Shown here: positions 50,325 through 59,298 of the stretch, piece by piece | Position numbering within the stretch: position 1 is the first letter of the stretch | How the letters are laid out: the number at the start of each line of letters is the position of its first letter | DNA from: Pokkaliibacter plantistimulans | Lineage (GTDB): Bacteria > Pseudomonadota > Gammaproteobacteria > Pseudomonadales > Balneatricaceae | Direction of reading: 5' to 3' | NCBI RefSeq assembly: GCF_003194385.1 | Contig: NZ_LAPT01000074.1 | Location: forward strand, 1 to 62,240 | DNA: 62,240 nt | Notes under the pieces: model-generated | Told to the model about the DNA's origin: nothing | The model's input: only the letters and a program-made list of their open reading frames with translations | Database searches by the model: none | Translations under genes and position numbers: made by a program

Positions 50325-51539
50325 TTACATCGCTCCTTTGTCCTGATCGGTCGCGCCCTGATTGGCGACCTTGCTGGCATCGGCGGCCTTGTCAGTCACT
50401 GAGCCGTCTGCGGCCAGTTCCACTTCCACACTTTTCACTTTCTGACCGGCAGCAACCTTGCCTGTTCCTTCGACAATCAGCTTGTCTCCAGCGGACAGAC
50501 CCTGAGTAATCAGCCATTTATCACCGATGGAGCGATCAGTGGTGACCTGCCGCTGTTCCACCGTGCCGTCGTCCTTAATCACCAGTGCGGTGGCATTGCC
50601 ACGGGCATCGCGGGCCACACCGCGCTGTGGTACCAGCATGGCCTGGGTATCCACGGCTTCGTCCAGCACGGCACGGACAAACATGCCGGGCATCAGCAGA
50701 TCGTCATCATTGGGGAACTGAGCGCGCAGTGTTACTGAGCCTGTGGACTCATCAACAGCCACTTCACGCACGGTCAGGGTACCTTTGTCAGCATAGGTCG
50801 AGCCGTCTTCCAGCTGCAGGCTGACTTCGGTGTTGCCACTGCTGACACCTGAGCGCTTAAGGGTCTGACGCAATTTCAGCACTTCCTTGCTGGACTGGGT
50901 CAGGTCAACATAAATCGGGTTGAGCGAACGAATGGTGGCGAGGGCGGTGTCCTGATCAGCGGTGACCAGTGCGCCTTCGGTGACCGACGAAATACCGATG
51001 CGGCCGGCAATGGGGGCCTTCACCTGCGTGTGATCAAGGTCGATCTTGGCGCTTTCTACCGCGGCCTTGTATTTCTCCACACTGGCGACGGCTTCCAGAT
51101 AGGCCGCATGGGCATCGTCAGCATCCTGTCTGGAAACGCCTTCGGACTTGGCCAGCGCCGCATAGCGCTGATCTTTCAGTTTGGCCGAGCGTACCGTCGC
51201 TTCCGAGTTCAGCAGGTCGGCCCTGGCCTCGTTGTAAGCGGCTTTGTAGCTGGAGTCGTCAATCTGATACAGCAGCTGGCCTTTTTTGACCTCTGAGCCT
51301 TCCTCAAACAGACGTTTTTCCACGATGCCGCTGACCTGCGGGCGAACTTCCGCCGTGGTGGAGGCCACAGTACGACCTTGTAATTCCGTTTTCAGGGGGA
51401 CTTCACTGGTAGTGAGGGTGATATAGCCGACTTCCGGGGTGCGCTGCTGGTGTTGCTGCTGTGCCACTTCCTCTTTCTGGCAGCCAACCAGAGCGAGGGG
51501 CACAAGGATCAGCCCAGCCATCGTAGATAAGTATTTCAT
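50325..51539 (-). CDS. RND periplasmic adaptor lipoprotein, AcrA/MexA-like
   Basis: 404 residues. A lipobox LALVGC (Cys about residue 20) anchors it to the inner membrane. Lipoyl halves (GRTVASTTAEVRPQVSGIVEKRLFEEGSEVKKGQLLYQID; KAPIAGRIGISSVTEGALV) flank a coiled-coil hairpin with LNSEATVRSAKLKDQRYAALAKSEGVSRQDADDA. A beta-barrel and membrane-proximal domain follow (FVRAVLDEAV, VPQRGVARDARGNATALV). The tail is unusually long and charged (SVTDKAADASKVANQGATDQDKG). It is the first gene of the pump operon; the RND gene starts 3 nt after its stop. Confidence 0.92.
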   Translation of the reverse strand: MKYLSTMAGLILVPLALVGCQKEEVAQQQHQQRTPEVGYITLTTSEVPLKTELQGRTVASTTAEVRPQVSGIVEKRLFEEGSEVKKGQLLYQIDDSSYKAAYNEARADLLNSEATVRSAKLKDQRYAALAKSEGVSRQDADDAHAAYLEAVASVEKYKAAVESAKIDLDHTQVKAPIAGRIGISSVTEGALVTADQDTALATIRSLNPIYVDLTQSSKEVLKLRQTLKRSGVSSGNTEVSLQLEDGSTYADKGTLTVREVAVDESTGSVTLRAQFPNDDDLLMPGMFVRAVLDEAVDTQAMLVPQRGVARDARGNATALVIKDDGTVEQRQVTTDRSIGDKWLITQGLSAGDKLIVEGTGKVAAGQKVKSVEVELAADGSVTDKAADASKVANQGATDQDKGAM

Positions 51540-51564
51540 GAGTTACCGATGCCACAGGATAAAA

Positions 51565-51584
51565 TTGAGAATGATCATTCTCAA
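51565..51584. promoter_or_regulatory. Perfect 20-bp palindrome between pump operon and tetR
   Basis: TTGAGAATGATCATTCTCAA, perfectly symmetric, centred 36 bp before the adaptor start and 57 bp before the regulator start. It is the natural operator for the TetR-family protein, controlling both directions. The core also has some likeness to Fur-type boxes (GAATGATCATTC), so metal control is not fully excluded. Confidence 0.75.
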
Positions 51585-51631
51585 AACTATACAATGCGTC
51601 TGTTACTGCCCCTAGCAGCAAGGTTTAAAGA

Positions 51632-52291
51632 ATGGTTACAACAGATAACAAGAGCCAGACCAAAACAGAAAGGGACCAGCAACGCCGCGAGCATATTCTT
51701 GATGCGGCGCAGCACCATGTGGTGGAGCTGGGCTTCCACCGCACCAGCATGGCAATGATTGCCGAGTCATCCGGGCTGAGTGTCGGGCAGATTTATCGCT
51801 ACTTTGAAAATAAGGAAGCGATCATCGCGGCGCTGGTGGAACGCATGACCAATCAGCGTCTGCAATGGATGGAGCTGGAAAAAGGCTGGCTGAAGCCGGT
51901 GGAGTGGAATGAAAGCAGCATGGCGCCAGCCCGTATCGCCGATGCTGACCGGGCGCTGCTGCTGGAAATTCAGGCCGAGGCGGCGCGTAATCCGGCCATT
52001 GCCGAGATTTCCTATCAGGCCCATCTGACCCTGCAGGCCAAGGCGGTCAGCCTTCTGCGCAAGGCTTTTCCCGAGGCTGATGATGACTACCTTAAACTGA
52101 TTGTCGAGCTGCGCGCCACCCTGATTCAGGGCATGATGCTGCGCCGCTATGACGCGCGGGATATGGATCAGGGCAAGATGACCCGATTTTGTATGGAGCT
52201 GTTACTCAGTCTGCTGAACGACCCGCTGGATACGCCCAGCCTCACTGAGCCACAGAACATATTTCCGGCCTCACGAGTCAGCAGACTGTAA
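51632..52291 (+). CDS. TetR/AcrR-family repressor of the RND pump
   Basis: 219 residues. The N-terminal TetR helix-turn-helix is clear: REHILDAAQHHVVELGFHRTSMAMIAESSGLSVGQIYRYFENKEAI (about 19-64). The rest is an all-helical ligand pocket domain. It is divergent from the pump operon with a perfect palindrome between them, the standard AcrR/TtgR arrangement, so it most likely represses the pump and is released by a drug-like ligand. An A/T-rich spacer with AAGG 8-9 nt upstream precedes ATG 51632. Confidence 0.9.
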   Translation: MVTTDNKSQTKTERDQQRREHILDAAQHHVVELGFHRTSMAMIAESSGLSVGQIYRYFENKEAIIAALVERMTNQRLQWMELEKGWLKPVEWNESSMAPARIADADRALLLEIQAEAARNPAIAEISYQAHLTLQAKAVSLLRKAFPEADDDYLKLIVELRATLIQGMMLRRYDARDMDQGKMTRFCMELLLSLLNDPLDTPSLTEPQNIFPASRVSRL

Positions 52292-52299
52292 GCGTGTTG

Positions 52300-53526
52300 T
52301 CATGGCAGCTCATCGCTGTTGGTCAGCGCCTGAATCATGCTGCCCGGCTGGATGACACTTTCCCATTCGTGCAGGAAGCGGTTGCGCTTCATCTGGTCCA
52401 GATAGACCAGCAACCCGAGCCCCAGGCTGATGGGATGATAGCTGGACTCATAATTGAGCCGGATACCATTGGCTGAGCGAGGGCCATCGCCGAGCAGACT
52501 GATCAGGCCGCTGTGATTGGCAATGTCGTCCTGACCTTCGACGGACAGCAGAAAATCGATGAACTGCTGCGCCAGTTTGGGTGAGCTGGCCTTTTTCGAG
52601 ATCAGGGCGATAGGGCTCATGGCCAGGGTGTAGTCGGACGGAATGATTACGCCCAGTCGTGGGTCCTGCAGCGCCCGGCTGAGGGAGTAGGAACCCAACA
52701 CGTTGTAGCCGAGGATCAGTTTGCCGGAGGCGACCGCATCGAGTATCAGGCTTGTACAGCAGAACGTCTGCACATCCGCACGGCCAAGGCTTTCCAGCAG
52801 ACGGCCGTTGATACTGGAGTGCACGGCATCCTGCGTAAACAGCATGTAGCCGACACCGGACAGGCGAATATCATAGGTGCCGACTTTCTGCTGGTAGAAC
52901 GCGGGTTGTTCGCGCAGCTGGGTCGCCAGTTCTTCATGGGTACGCGGCAGCGTCTGATCCTTGAAGGCGGCTTTGTTGTAGACCATCACCAGCGGCTCAA
53001 AAGCAAAACCAAAGCCTTCATGTCGCCACTTGGCCCAGTCGGGCAGATCATCGGTATTGGCCGAATCGTAGGGGCGGGCATAGCCGTCATTGATCAGTTT
53101 GGCCTGCAGGTCCATGGCCGAGCTGATAATGATGTCGGTGGTGGTCGCCCGATGCAGATATTCACTGCGAAAATCCATGTACAGCTGAGGTGACAGCACT
53201 TCTTCGTAGCGAACCTGTATCGAAGGATGCTGTTCCTGAAAGGCGCGAATTAACGGGAAAATCGCCGATTTGTCGGTAGAGCCCTTGATAAACAGCCAGT
53301 TGCCTTCGTCCTGCTTGCCGGTGTCATGGGGTTTGTCATCACCGGCATTGGCGGTGAAAGGGTCTGAGGCGCCATAAGGTGCGCTGCCCAGAGTGGGCGC
53401 CTTGTCATCCGGTGAGTCCGCCACAGCACTCTGGCTGCCGAGCCAGCATAGTGTCACGGCAACGGTCGCCAGCAGGCAGCGCTGCAGGCGCGGTAAAACG
53501 GCACGATATTGCCCTGTCATGATCAT
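52300..53526 (-). CDS. Extracytoplasmic solute-binding protein linked to a two-component system
   Basis: 408 residues. A signal peptide ends near SQSAVA (about residue 36). A type II periplasmic-binding fold of the iron/polyamine (AfuA/PotD-like) class follows: GNWLFIKGSTDKSAIFPLIRAFQEQHPSIQVRYEEV, TTTDIIISSAMDLQAKLINDGYA, FEPLVMVYNKAAF, and a late SPKLAQQFIDFLLSVEGQ. No ABC permease or ATPase genes lie nearby. Instead it overlaps the kinase gene by 4 nt (ATGA) and is co-transcribed with it. That suggests it presents a ligand to the kinase rather than to a transporter. Confidence 0.82.
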   Translation of the reverse strand: MIMTGQYRAVLPRLQRCLLATVAVTLCWLGSQSAVADSPDDKAPTLGSAPYGASDPFTANAGDDKPHDTGKQDEGNWLFIKGSTDKSAIFPLIRAFQEQHPSIQVRYEEVLSPQLYMDFRSEYLHRATTTDIIISSAMDLQAKLINDGYARPYDSANTDDLPDWAKWRHEGFGFAFEPLVMVYNKAAFKDQTLPRTHEELATQLREQPAFYQQKVGTYDIRLSGVGYMLFTQDAVHSSINGRLLESLGRADVQTFCCTSLILDAVASGKLILGYNVLGSYSLSRALQDPRLGVIIPSDYTLAMSPIALISKKASSPKLAQQFIDFLLSVEGQDDIANHSGLISLLGDGPRSANGIRLNYESSYHPISLGLGLLVYLDQMKRNRFLHEWESVIQPGSMIQALTNSDELP

Positions 53527-54902
53527 TCCTGCTCCGCGGCCGGGAAGGACAGTGTCACTTTGAGTCCGCCACTTTCTCCATTGCTCAGCGTCATGTCCGC
53601 CTGATGCGCATCGGCAACGGCCCGGACGATGGCCAGCCCCAGACCTGACCCTGCACGATCTTCCGCCAGACGCTCGAAACGCTGCTGCACCTGCTGATGC
53701 TGCGCGGTGGGGATGCCCGGCCCGTGATCTTCGACACTGATCTGCAGCTGGCCATTCTGAGCGTGCACAGCGAGTGTAATCTGGTTGTCCGCCGGGCCAT
53801 ATTTAACGGCATTATCCAGCAGGTTACGCAGCGCCTCCTTGAGACTGATGGTGTCGCCCTGAATCCAGGCTGCCTGCACATTGGTGTCATAGCCAAAGTC
53901 CACTGCGGTATGGGCATGGTCGCGCACAGCTTCGGTCAGAACCTGGCGCCCCAGTTCGGTCAGGTTGACTCTGGCCAGCGTTTGCGTGTCGCCGCGGTGA
54001 ATCACCAGAGCGTGCGCCAGCAGCTGGTTGGTCAGGCGAATCAGCCGCTTACTCAGCTCGCGGGCCTTGCTCAGGCGACGCTTGAGTGCGGCGTTGTCCT
54101 GTTCATGCTCCGCCATATCAAGCTGTACCTGTAGGGTACTAAGCGGCGTGCGGATCTGATGGGCGGCATCGGCGATAAAGTTCTGCATCAGATTGAGGTT
54201 GCCCTGCAGCCGTCGCATGAAGGTGTTCAGTGAGTTGACCAGTGGCGCAATTTCCTTCGGCGCAGGGACTTCCAGCGGGCTGAGCTGGGCCGGAGCGCGG
54301 TTGCGTAAATCCTGACTGATCAGGCCCAGTGGCCGCAGCGCCCGACCTATGCCGAACCAGACAAACAGCAAGCCCAGCGACATGATCAGCAACAACAGCC
54401 CCAGCGCATTGAGAAACACTTCCCAGGTCAGGGCGGTACGGGCGATGCGGGTCTGGCCAATCTGTACCGTGACCCAGCCGTGTATGCCCTGTTCGGTCAG
54501 CAGTTTGCTTTGCAGCAGAAAGCGCACGGTTTCACCGCTGTAGCGGGCATTGAAGAACACCGGTTCATTGCCGGGCTTCCAGTGCTCAGGCAGGGGCAGA
54601 TCCGGATAGCCGGTCAGCGGGAAACCGTCTGGCCCCAGTACCTGATAGAACGCCCGGTCTTCGGGTGCCAGGCTCAGCATCGACATGGTGGAGTAGGGCA
54701 TGTCCACTTCGATACCTTCATTGGTGACGAAAACACGTTCCAGAATGGACAGGCTGGCGCCGGTCAGCAGCCGGTCGAAGGAGTAGTCAGCGGCACGCTC
54801 GGCATAGCGCCAGATGCCAACGCCCAGCAGCAGCAGGGCGATGATAAAAATTGCCCCCATGCGAATCAGCAGGCGGCGTTTGAGGGAGTAGCGTCTGGCC
54901 AT
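53523..54902 (-). CDS. Sensor histidine kinase, TctE-like
   Basis: 459 residues. Membrane helices at about 12-30 and 160-183 enclose a periplasmic region of about 130 residues typical of TctE sensors. HAMP, then HisKA with phospho-acceptor H248 in ADAAHQIRTPL. The ATPase domain has N box LLDNAVKYG, G1 DHGPGIP and G2 GSGLGLAIV. It lies between the response regulator gene (18-nt gap) and the binding-protein gene (4-nt overlap). The divergent tctCBA operon is the obvious target. It resembles the kinase at 13729-15150 in architecture, although that one has no partner binding-protein gene. Confidence 0.88.
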   Translation of the reverse strand: MARRYSLKRRLLIRMGAIFIIALLLLGVGIWRYAERAADYSFDRLLTGASLSILERVFVTNEGIEVDMPYSTMSMLSLAPEDRAFYQVLGPDGFPLTGYPDLPLPEHWKPGNEPVFFNARYSGETVRFLLQSKLLTEQGIHGWVTVQIGQTRIARTALTWEVFLNALGLLLLIMSLGLLFVWFGIGRALRPLGLISQDLRNRAPAQLSPLEVPAPKEIAPLVNSLNTFMRRLQGNLNLMQNFIADAAHQIRTPLSTLQVQLDMAEHEQDNAALKRRLSKARELSKRLIRLTNQLLAHALVIHRGDTQTLARVNLTELGRQVLTEAVRDHAHTAVDFGYDTNVQAAWIQGDTISLKEALRNLLDNAVKYGPADNQITLAVHAQNGQLQISVEDHGPGIPTAQHQQVQQRFERLAEDRAGSGLGLAIVRAVADAHQADMTLSNGESGGLKVTLSFPAAEQE

Positions 54903-54920
54903 GGTGCGCGGAAACAGGCG

Positions 54921-55589
54921 TCAGTCGTCAACATGGGCGAGATAGCCCATGCCACGAATGGTCTTGATCACCAGCGACGAGCCATCGAGGCGCTTGCGCA
55001 GACGAGTCAGGGTCTGCTCGATGGCGTTGGGCGTGTGGGCTTCATCAAAGGTGTAGAGGCGGTCTGCGATGTCTTCCTTGGTCAGCACATGATCGAGGGC
55101 GCCAAGAAACACTTCCAGCAGCTGCACTTCGCGATGGCGCAGATCAATCGGCTCGTCATTGATGAATACCTGACGTGAGGCCGGATCAAACAGCAGATTG
55201 CCACAGCGCACTTCATTGCTGGCGTTGCCGCGATCCCGGCGCAGCAGAGCACGGGTGCGGGCTGCCAGCTCGCGGAAATCAAAGGGTTTGACCAGATAGT
55301 CGTCGGCCCCCAGATCCAGTGCGCTGACCCGATCGTCAATTTCAGCACGGGCGGTCAGGACCAGAACCGGCACCTGATTACCCTGACGGCGTAATGCCTT
55401 CAGCAGCTGATAGCCATCTTTGCCGGGCAGGTTGATATCCAGAATAAGTAGTTCAAAGCTTTGATAGGCCAGCACTTTTTCTGCCTGTTCGGCGGAGCTG
55501 ACCCAGTCCAGCGGATGGCCGTGGTGGCGGAAATACTCAGCCACGGCATCGGCAAGTTCGACATTGTCTTCGATGAGTAATATGCGCAT
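54921..55589 (-). CDS. tctD: OmpR-family response regulator, TctD-like
   Basis: 222 residues. Receiver with E7/D8, phospho-acceptor D51 (LLILDINLPG) and Lys in LVKPFDF. A winged-helix output domain follows (about 125-220; ending KTIRGMGYLAHV). It is divergent from tctC. Two direct GTGTCAGG repeats 11 bp apart lie in the intergenic region, the spacing expected for an OmpR/PhoB-type dimer. It probably activates tctCBA when the kinase reports a carboxylate. Confidence 0.88.
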   Translation of the reverse strand: MRILLIEDNVELADAVAEYFRHHGHPLDWVSSAEQAEKVLAYQSFELLILDINLPGKDGYQLLKALRRQGNQVPVLVLTARAEIDDRVSALDLGADDYLVKPFDFRELAARTRALLRRDRGNASNEVRCGNLLFDPASRQVFINDEPIDLRHREVQLLEVFLGALDHVLTKEDIADRLYTFDEAHTPNAIEQTLTRLRKRLDGSSLVIKTIRGMGYLAHVDD

Positions 55590-55797
55590 CTCGGTTCTGC
55601 GATGGTAGTTCTTGTCTTTGGCCGCGGGGCGAATGAGGGTCGTGCCCTCATCTTCCCGTTGCTGGCCATTCCGTGGCAGTGACTCAAGCCTAGCAGAAAT
55701 TGTAACCGTAGCAGAACTGCGACGCTGTGGGGTGAAGACGGGGAATAAGGAAAAGTGCAGGCCTTCGGCAATGTGCGCTGGCGTGAATGAGCATCAT

Positions 55798-55814
55798 GGT
55801 CTAGACATTAGACC
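55798..55814. promoter_or_regulatory. Inverted repeat GGTCTA-N5-TAGACC
   Basis: A perfect 6+6 bp inverted repeat 138 bp upstream of tctC and about 210 bp upstream of tctD. Possible operator. Confidence 0.35.
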
Positions 55815-55844
55815 TTAGAATAAGAGCCCATAGCTGATACGTGT

Positions 55845-55863
55845 GTGTCAGGATCGTGTCAGG
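55845..55863 (+). promoter_or_regulatory. Tandem GTGTCAGG direct repeats, 11-bp period
   Basis: GTGTCAGG at 55845-55852 and again at 55856-55863. Direct repeats with an 11-bp period are typical of OmpR/PhoB-type response-regulator sites. They lie about 90 bp before the tctC start. Confidence 0.5.
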
Positions 55864-55951
55864 TTGCAAGCGTATGTTTATTCGACATGTTGACCCCCAT
55901 CCCGGTCACATTGTGTTTTCAAAAATTCCCCAGCAGGTGGAGATAACAACA

Positions 55952-56941
55952 ATGAAACGCCTTTTTGCACTGCCCGTACTGGCTTTGTCTTCTGTTCTCG
56001 TCAGCGCACCCATGATGGCCAATGCCGCTGATATGCCCAAAGCGCCTGAGTGTATCGCTCCTGCCAACCCCGGTGGTGGCTGGGACTTTACCTGTCGTAG
56101 CGTGGGTAAACTGCTGTCTGCTCTGAGCTATGTTGATGGCAACGTGCAGACCGTGAACATGCCTGGTGCTGGCGGCGGCGTAGCTTTCGCTCACGTCGTA
56201 TCCAAACGCAACACCGACAACGGTGTCTTCGTTGCTGCTTCCACTGCCACCACTACCCGCCTGGCACAGGGCCAGTTCCCTGGCGTTAACGCCGACATGG
56301 TGAAGTGGGTAGGTACTCTGGGTGCAGACTACGGTGTTATCGCCGTGTCCAAAGACTCTCCTTACAAAACTCTGGGCGATCTTTTGGGCGCGCTGAAAAG
56401 CGATCCTAACTCAGTCAAGTTCGGTGGCGGTAGCGCCAACGGCGGCTGGGATCACCTGAAAGTGCTGATGACTGCCAAAGCCGGTGGTGTAGACAAGCTG
56501 CGTGACATCAAATATCTGGCCTTCAACGGCGGTGGTGAAGCCATTACTCAGGTCATTGGTGGCCACATTGGCGCCTTCACCGGTGACGTTTCTGAAGTGC
56601 TGGGCTTCCTGCAGTCAGGCGACCTGCGCGTGCTGGCCGTACTGTCTGATGATCGTCTGCCTGCTCCTTACGATCAGATTCCTACTGCCAAAGAACAGGG
56701 TGTTGATACCACTGCTCCCAACTGGCGTGGTTTCTACATCCCCGGTGGCGCTTCTGACGATACCTACAACTGGTGGGTAAGCTCACTGGACAAACTGTAC
56801 GACTCACCTGCCTGGAAAGACGTGATGACCGAGAACGGCCTGCTGCCTTTCCACAAGTCAGGCGCTGAGTTCAACGAGTTTGTTCACAAGCAGATCCAGG
56901 ATATTGCTGAAATCTCCAAAGAAGTTGGCCTGCTCAAGTAA
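55952..56941 (+). CDS. tctC: TTT periplasmic binding protein TctC
   Basis: 329 residues. The signal peptide ends near MMANA (about residue 25). The Bug/TctC fold is recognised by APANPGGGWDFTCRSVGKLL, VNMPGAGGGVAFAHV, FGGGSANGGWDHL, AFNGGGEAITQVIGGHIGAFTGD and a C terminus of PNWRGFYIPGGAS. It binds a carboxylate (citrate or another tricarboxylate or dicarboxylate) and hands it to TctAB. GGAG lies 9 nt before ATG 55952. Codon bias suggests strong expression. An attenuator-like hairpin after the stop probably keeps its mRNA more abundant than tctBA. Confidence 0.9.
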   Translation: MKRLFALPVLALSSVLVSAPMMANAADMPKAPECIAPANPGGGWDFTCRSVGKLLSALSYVDGNVQTVNMPGAGGGVAFAHVVSKRNTDNGVFVAASTATTTRLAQGQFPGVNADMVKWVGTLGADYGVIAVSKDSPYKTLGDLLGALKSDPNSVKFGGGSANGGWDHLKVLMTAKAGGVDKLRDIKYLAFNGGGEAITQVIGGHIGAFTGDVSEVLGFLQSGDLRVLAVLSDDRLPAPYDQIPTAKEQGVDTTAPNWRGFYIPGGASDDTYNWWVSSLDKLYDSPAWKDVMTENGLLPFHKSGAEFNEFVHKQIQDIAEISKEVGLLK

Positions 56942-56953
56942 TTGAGTGAGTGA

Positions 56954-56982
56954 AATGGGGGAGTGCCTGCCACTCCCCCATT
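56954..56982 (+). terminator. Intercistronic stem-loop between tctC and tctB
   Basis: Perfect 12-bp stem AATGGGGGAGTG/CACTCCCCCATT with a 5-nt loop and only a weak T-tract. It likely acts as a partial terminator or as a 3' stabiliser so that binding protein exceeds permease. Confidence 0.65.
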
Positions 56983-57144
56983 GATAGTTTCCGTTCGGCT
57001 CCCGGCACGTCTCGTCGACATGGGGCATCTTCCTTCTCGCAAACTTGTCCATGGAGACGGCCAGAGCCGTGTGGTCCGTGGCTCAGTCGCATCTGCGATT
57101 GGGCTTAACGGTGAAGTGATGGGCGTAATAGGTGGAGGTAGCAC

Positions 57145-57594
57145 ATGCTACTGAACAATGATCGTATCTTCGGCATGTTGATGCTGGTTCTGGCCGTAGC
57201 TTACGGCTGGGGTGCCACTCAATTACCCGAACCTTTTGGTGGCAACGAAGTCGTTGGCCCCAGTACTTTTCCTTCGATTCTGGCCTGGATTCTGGGCCTG
57301 TGCGCCATCTACCTGATCGTTAAGCCTGACCCCTCGCAGGAATGGCCCAGTGCCAAGATTTTCGGGGAGCTGCTGGTCGTTGTAGTGGTATTGCTGGGTT
57401 ATGCCTGGTCTCTGGATTATCTGGGCTTCATCCTGGCCAGCTTTGCCTGTGTCGCTATCCTGAGCTGGCGTATGGGCGCCACCCTGGCTTCTGCCGCGCT
57501 GGTCGGTCTGGGGACGTCTGTGGGTGTGTTTCTGATTTTTGATATCGGTCTTGAATTGCCGCTGCCCATGGGCCTGTTGGGAGGTTTGGCATAA
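57145..57594 (+). CDS. tctB: TTT small membrane subunit TctB
   Basis: 149 residues with four membrane helices (about 8-26, 40-57, 72-98 and 108-135), the TctB pattern. It starts NNDRIFGMLMLVLAVAYGWGA. It pairs with TctA in the inner membrane; its exact role is unclear in the family. GGTGGAGGT precedes ATG 57145, and the stop shares one base with the tctA start, so translation is coupled. Compare the fused TctB domain at the end of the 9985-12000 protein. Confidence 0.88.
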   Translation: MLLNNDRIFGMLMLVLAVAYGWGATQLPEPFGGNEVVGPSTFPSILAWILGLCAIYLIVKPDPSQEWPSAKIFGELLVVVVVLLGYAWSLDYLGFILASFACVAILSWRMGATLASAALVGLGTSVGVFLIFDIGLELPLPMGLLGGLA

Positions 57595-59120
57595 TGGAAA
57601 CGTTAAATTTTCTGATGCACGGTTTTGGTGTTGCACTAACACCGTCCAACCTGATGTTTGCTGCCATCGGCTCCATTCTGGGGACGCTAATCGGCGCACT
57701 GCCTGGTCTTGGCCCTGCCAACGGCGTGGCTATCCTGATTCCTCTGGCGTTCAGCCTCGGTTTGCCTGCTGATTCGGCGCTGATCCTGCTGACTTCGGTG
57801 TATGCCGGTGCCATGTACGGTGGCCGTATTTCCAGCATTATGCTGAACATCCCCGGCGATGAACCTGCGTTGATGACCACGCTGGATGGTTATCCCATGG
57901 CGCGTCAGGGCAAGGCTGCCGAAGCGCTGGCGATTTCGGCGATTGCTTCCTTTATAGGCAGCTTCATTGCCACCATCGGCCTGATCCTGCTGGCACCGAT
58001 TCTGGCCAAATTTGCCCTGCACTTTGGTCCTGCAGAATATTTCGCCCTGTTTGCACTGGCTTTTGCCACGCTGGGCGGCGTGACGGGTAAAAACCCGGTC
58101 AAGACGCTGCTGGCTGCGGCCCTGGGTCTGATGATTGCTACGGTGGGGATTGACCACAACACCGGTACCCCACGTTACACCTTCAATACCCTTGAGCTGT
58201 ATGAAGGCGTTGATTTCATCATCGTGCTGGTAGGTATGTTTGCCATCAGTGAGCTGATGTTCTTTATCGAGGCTCATGCCGGTGCTGGCCATCAGATGGT
58301 GGTACTGAACAAGCTGCGTCTGAAAATGTCTGACATCTTCCACGTACTGCCCACTGCCATTCGTGGTTCTGTGCTGGGCTTCGTTGCGGGTGTATTGCCA
58401 GGCGCAGGCGCCTCTCTGGGCAGCTTCATCTGCTATACTCTGGAAAAACGTTTGCTGGGTAACAAAGCTCACTTTGGCGAGGGTGATCCCCGTGGCGTGG
58501 CCGCTCCTGAAGCAGGCAACAATGCGGCGGCTAACGGTGCGCTGGTCCCCATGCTGACACTGGGCGTGCCCGGTAGTGGCACCACAGCGGTACTGCTGGC
58601 CATGCTGATTTCCCTGAACATCACCCCCGGTCCGATGCTGTTCCAGCAGCACGCTGATCTGGTATGGGGCGTCATTGCGGCACTGTTTGTCGGTAACTTC
58701 ATTCTGCTGCTGCTGAACATTCCGATGGTCGGTATCTTCGTCAAGCTGCTGAGCATCCGACCCATGTACCTGATGCCCATCGTGACGCTGGTCGCCTCAA
58801 TCGGTATCTATTCACTGAGCCACAGCGCCATGGATCTCTACTTCATGGTGGCCTTCGGCATCTTCGGTTATGTTCTGCGCAAGATCGAGATTCCTCTGGT
58901 GCCGGTCATTCTGGGCATGTTGCTTGGCCCGGAAATGGAAACCAGCATGCGTCATGCGCTGACCATTTCTGATGGCAGCTGGAACATCTTCTACAGTAGT
59001 GGTCTGAGCATCGGTCTGTGGGCTATCGCCATTCTTGGCCTGATCCTGCCTACCGTACTGGGCCCGCTGCTGCGTGGAAAAATGAACAAGGCACGTCAAC
59101 ACGAAGGTCAGAAAGTCTGA
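57594..59120 (+). CDS. tctA: TTT large permease subunit TctA
   Basis: 508 residues, about 12 membrane helices. The two family glycine motifs are GALPGLGPANGVA (near 32-44) and GVLPGAGASLGSFICY, with GVAAPEAGNNAAANGALVPMLTLGVPGSGTTAVLL between helices. It is the transport channel for the carboxylate bound by TctC, using the sodium or proton gradient. Last gene of tctCBA, followed by a strong terminator. It belongs to a different branch from the fused TctA at 9985-12000. Confidence 0.92.
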   Translation: METLNFLMHGFGVALTPSNLMFAAIGSILGTLIGALPGLGPANGVAILIPLAFSLGLPADSALILLTSVYAGAMYGGRISSIMLNIPGDEPALMTTLDGYPMARQGKAAEALAISAIASFIGSFIATIGLILLAPILAKFALHFGPAEYFALFALAFATLGGVTGKNPVKTLLAAALGLMIATVGIDHNTGTPRYTFNTLELYEGVDFIIVLVGMFAISELMFFIEAHAGAGHQMVVLNKLRLKMSDIFHVLPTAIRGSVLGFVAGVLPGAGASLGSFICYTLEKRLLGNKAHFGEGDPRGVAAPEAGNNAAANGALVPMLTLGVPGSGTTAVLLAMLISLNITPGPMLFQQHADLVWGVIAALFVGNFILLLLNIPMVGIFVKLLSIRPMYLMPIVTLVASIGIYSLSHSAMDLYFMVAFGIFGYVLRKIEIPLVPVILGMLLGPEMETSMRHALTISDGSWNIFYSSGLSIGLWAIAILGLILPTVLGPLLRGKMNKARQHEGQKV

Positions 59121-59150
59121 GCGAATGGCGACTGACTGAACTGACACACA

Positions 59151-59186
59151 GCAAACAGGCGGGGGATTCCCGCCTGTTTGCATTTT
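59151..59186 (+). terminator. Terminator after tctA
   Basis: Perfect 13-bp stem (59151-59163 with 59169-59181), 5-nt loop, then ATTTT. Confidence 0.88.
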
Positions 59187-59298
59187 GCGGGTTGGGATTT
59201 TACCGAAGGAAGTGCAGACCGCGTATCTGGCAACGCTGTGCTATGGTTATGGGTGGATTTCATGATTAGCAGCACAGAACAATACGAGGTTACACCAC

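Larger units (their letters stand above)
55590..55951. other. Divergent regulatory region between tctD and tctC
   Basis: About 360 bp without a gene. It holds an inverted repeat (55798-55814) and a tandem direct repeat (55845-55863), both candidates for binding of the adjacent response regulator. The frame that stays open upstream of tctC from 55841 is not coding. Confidence 0.6.
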
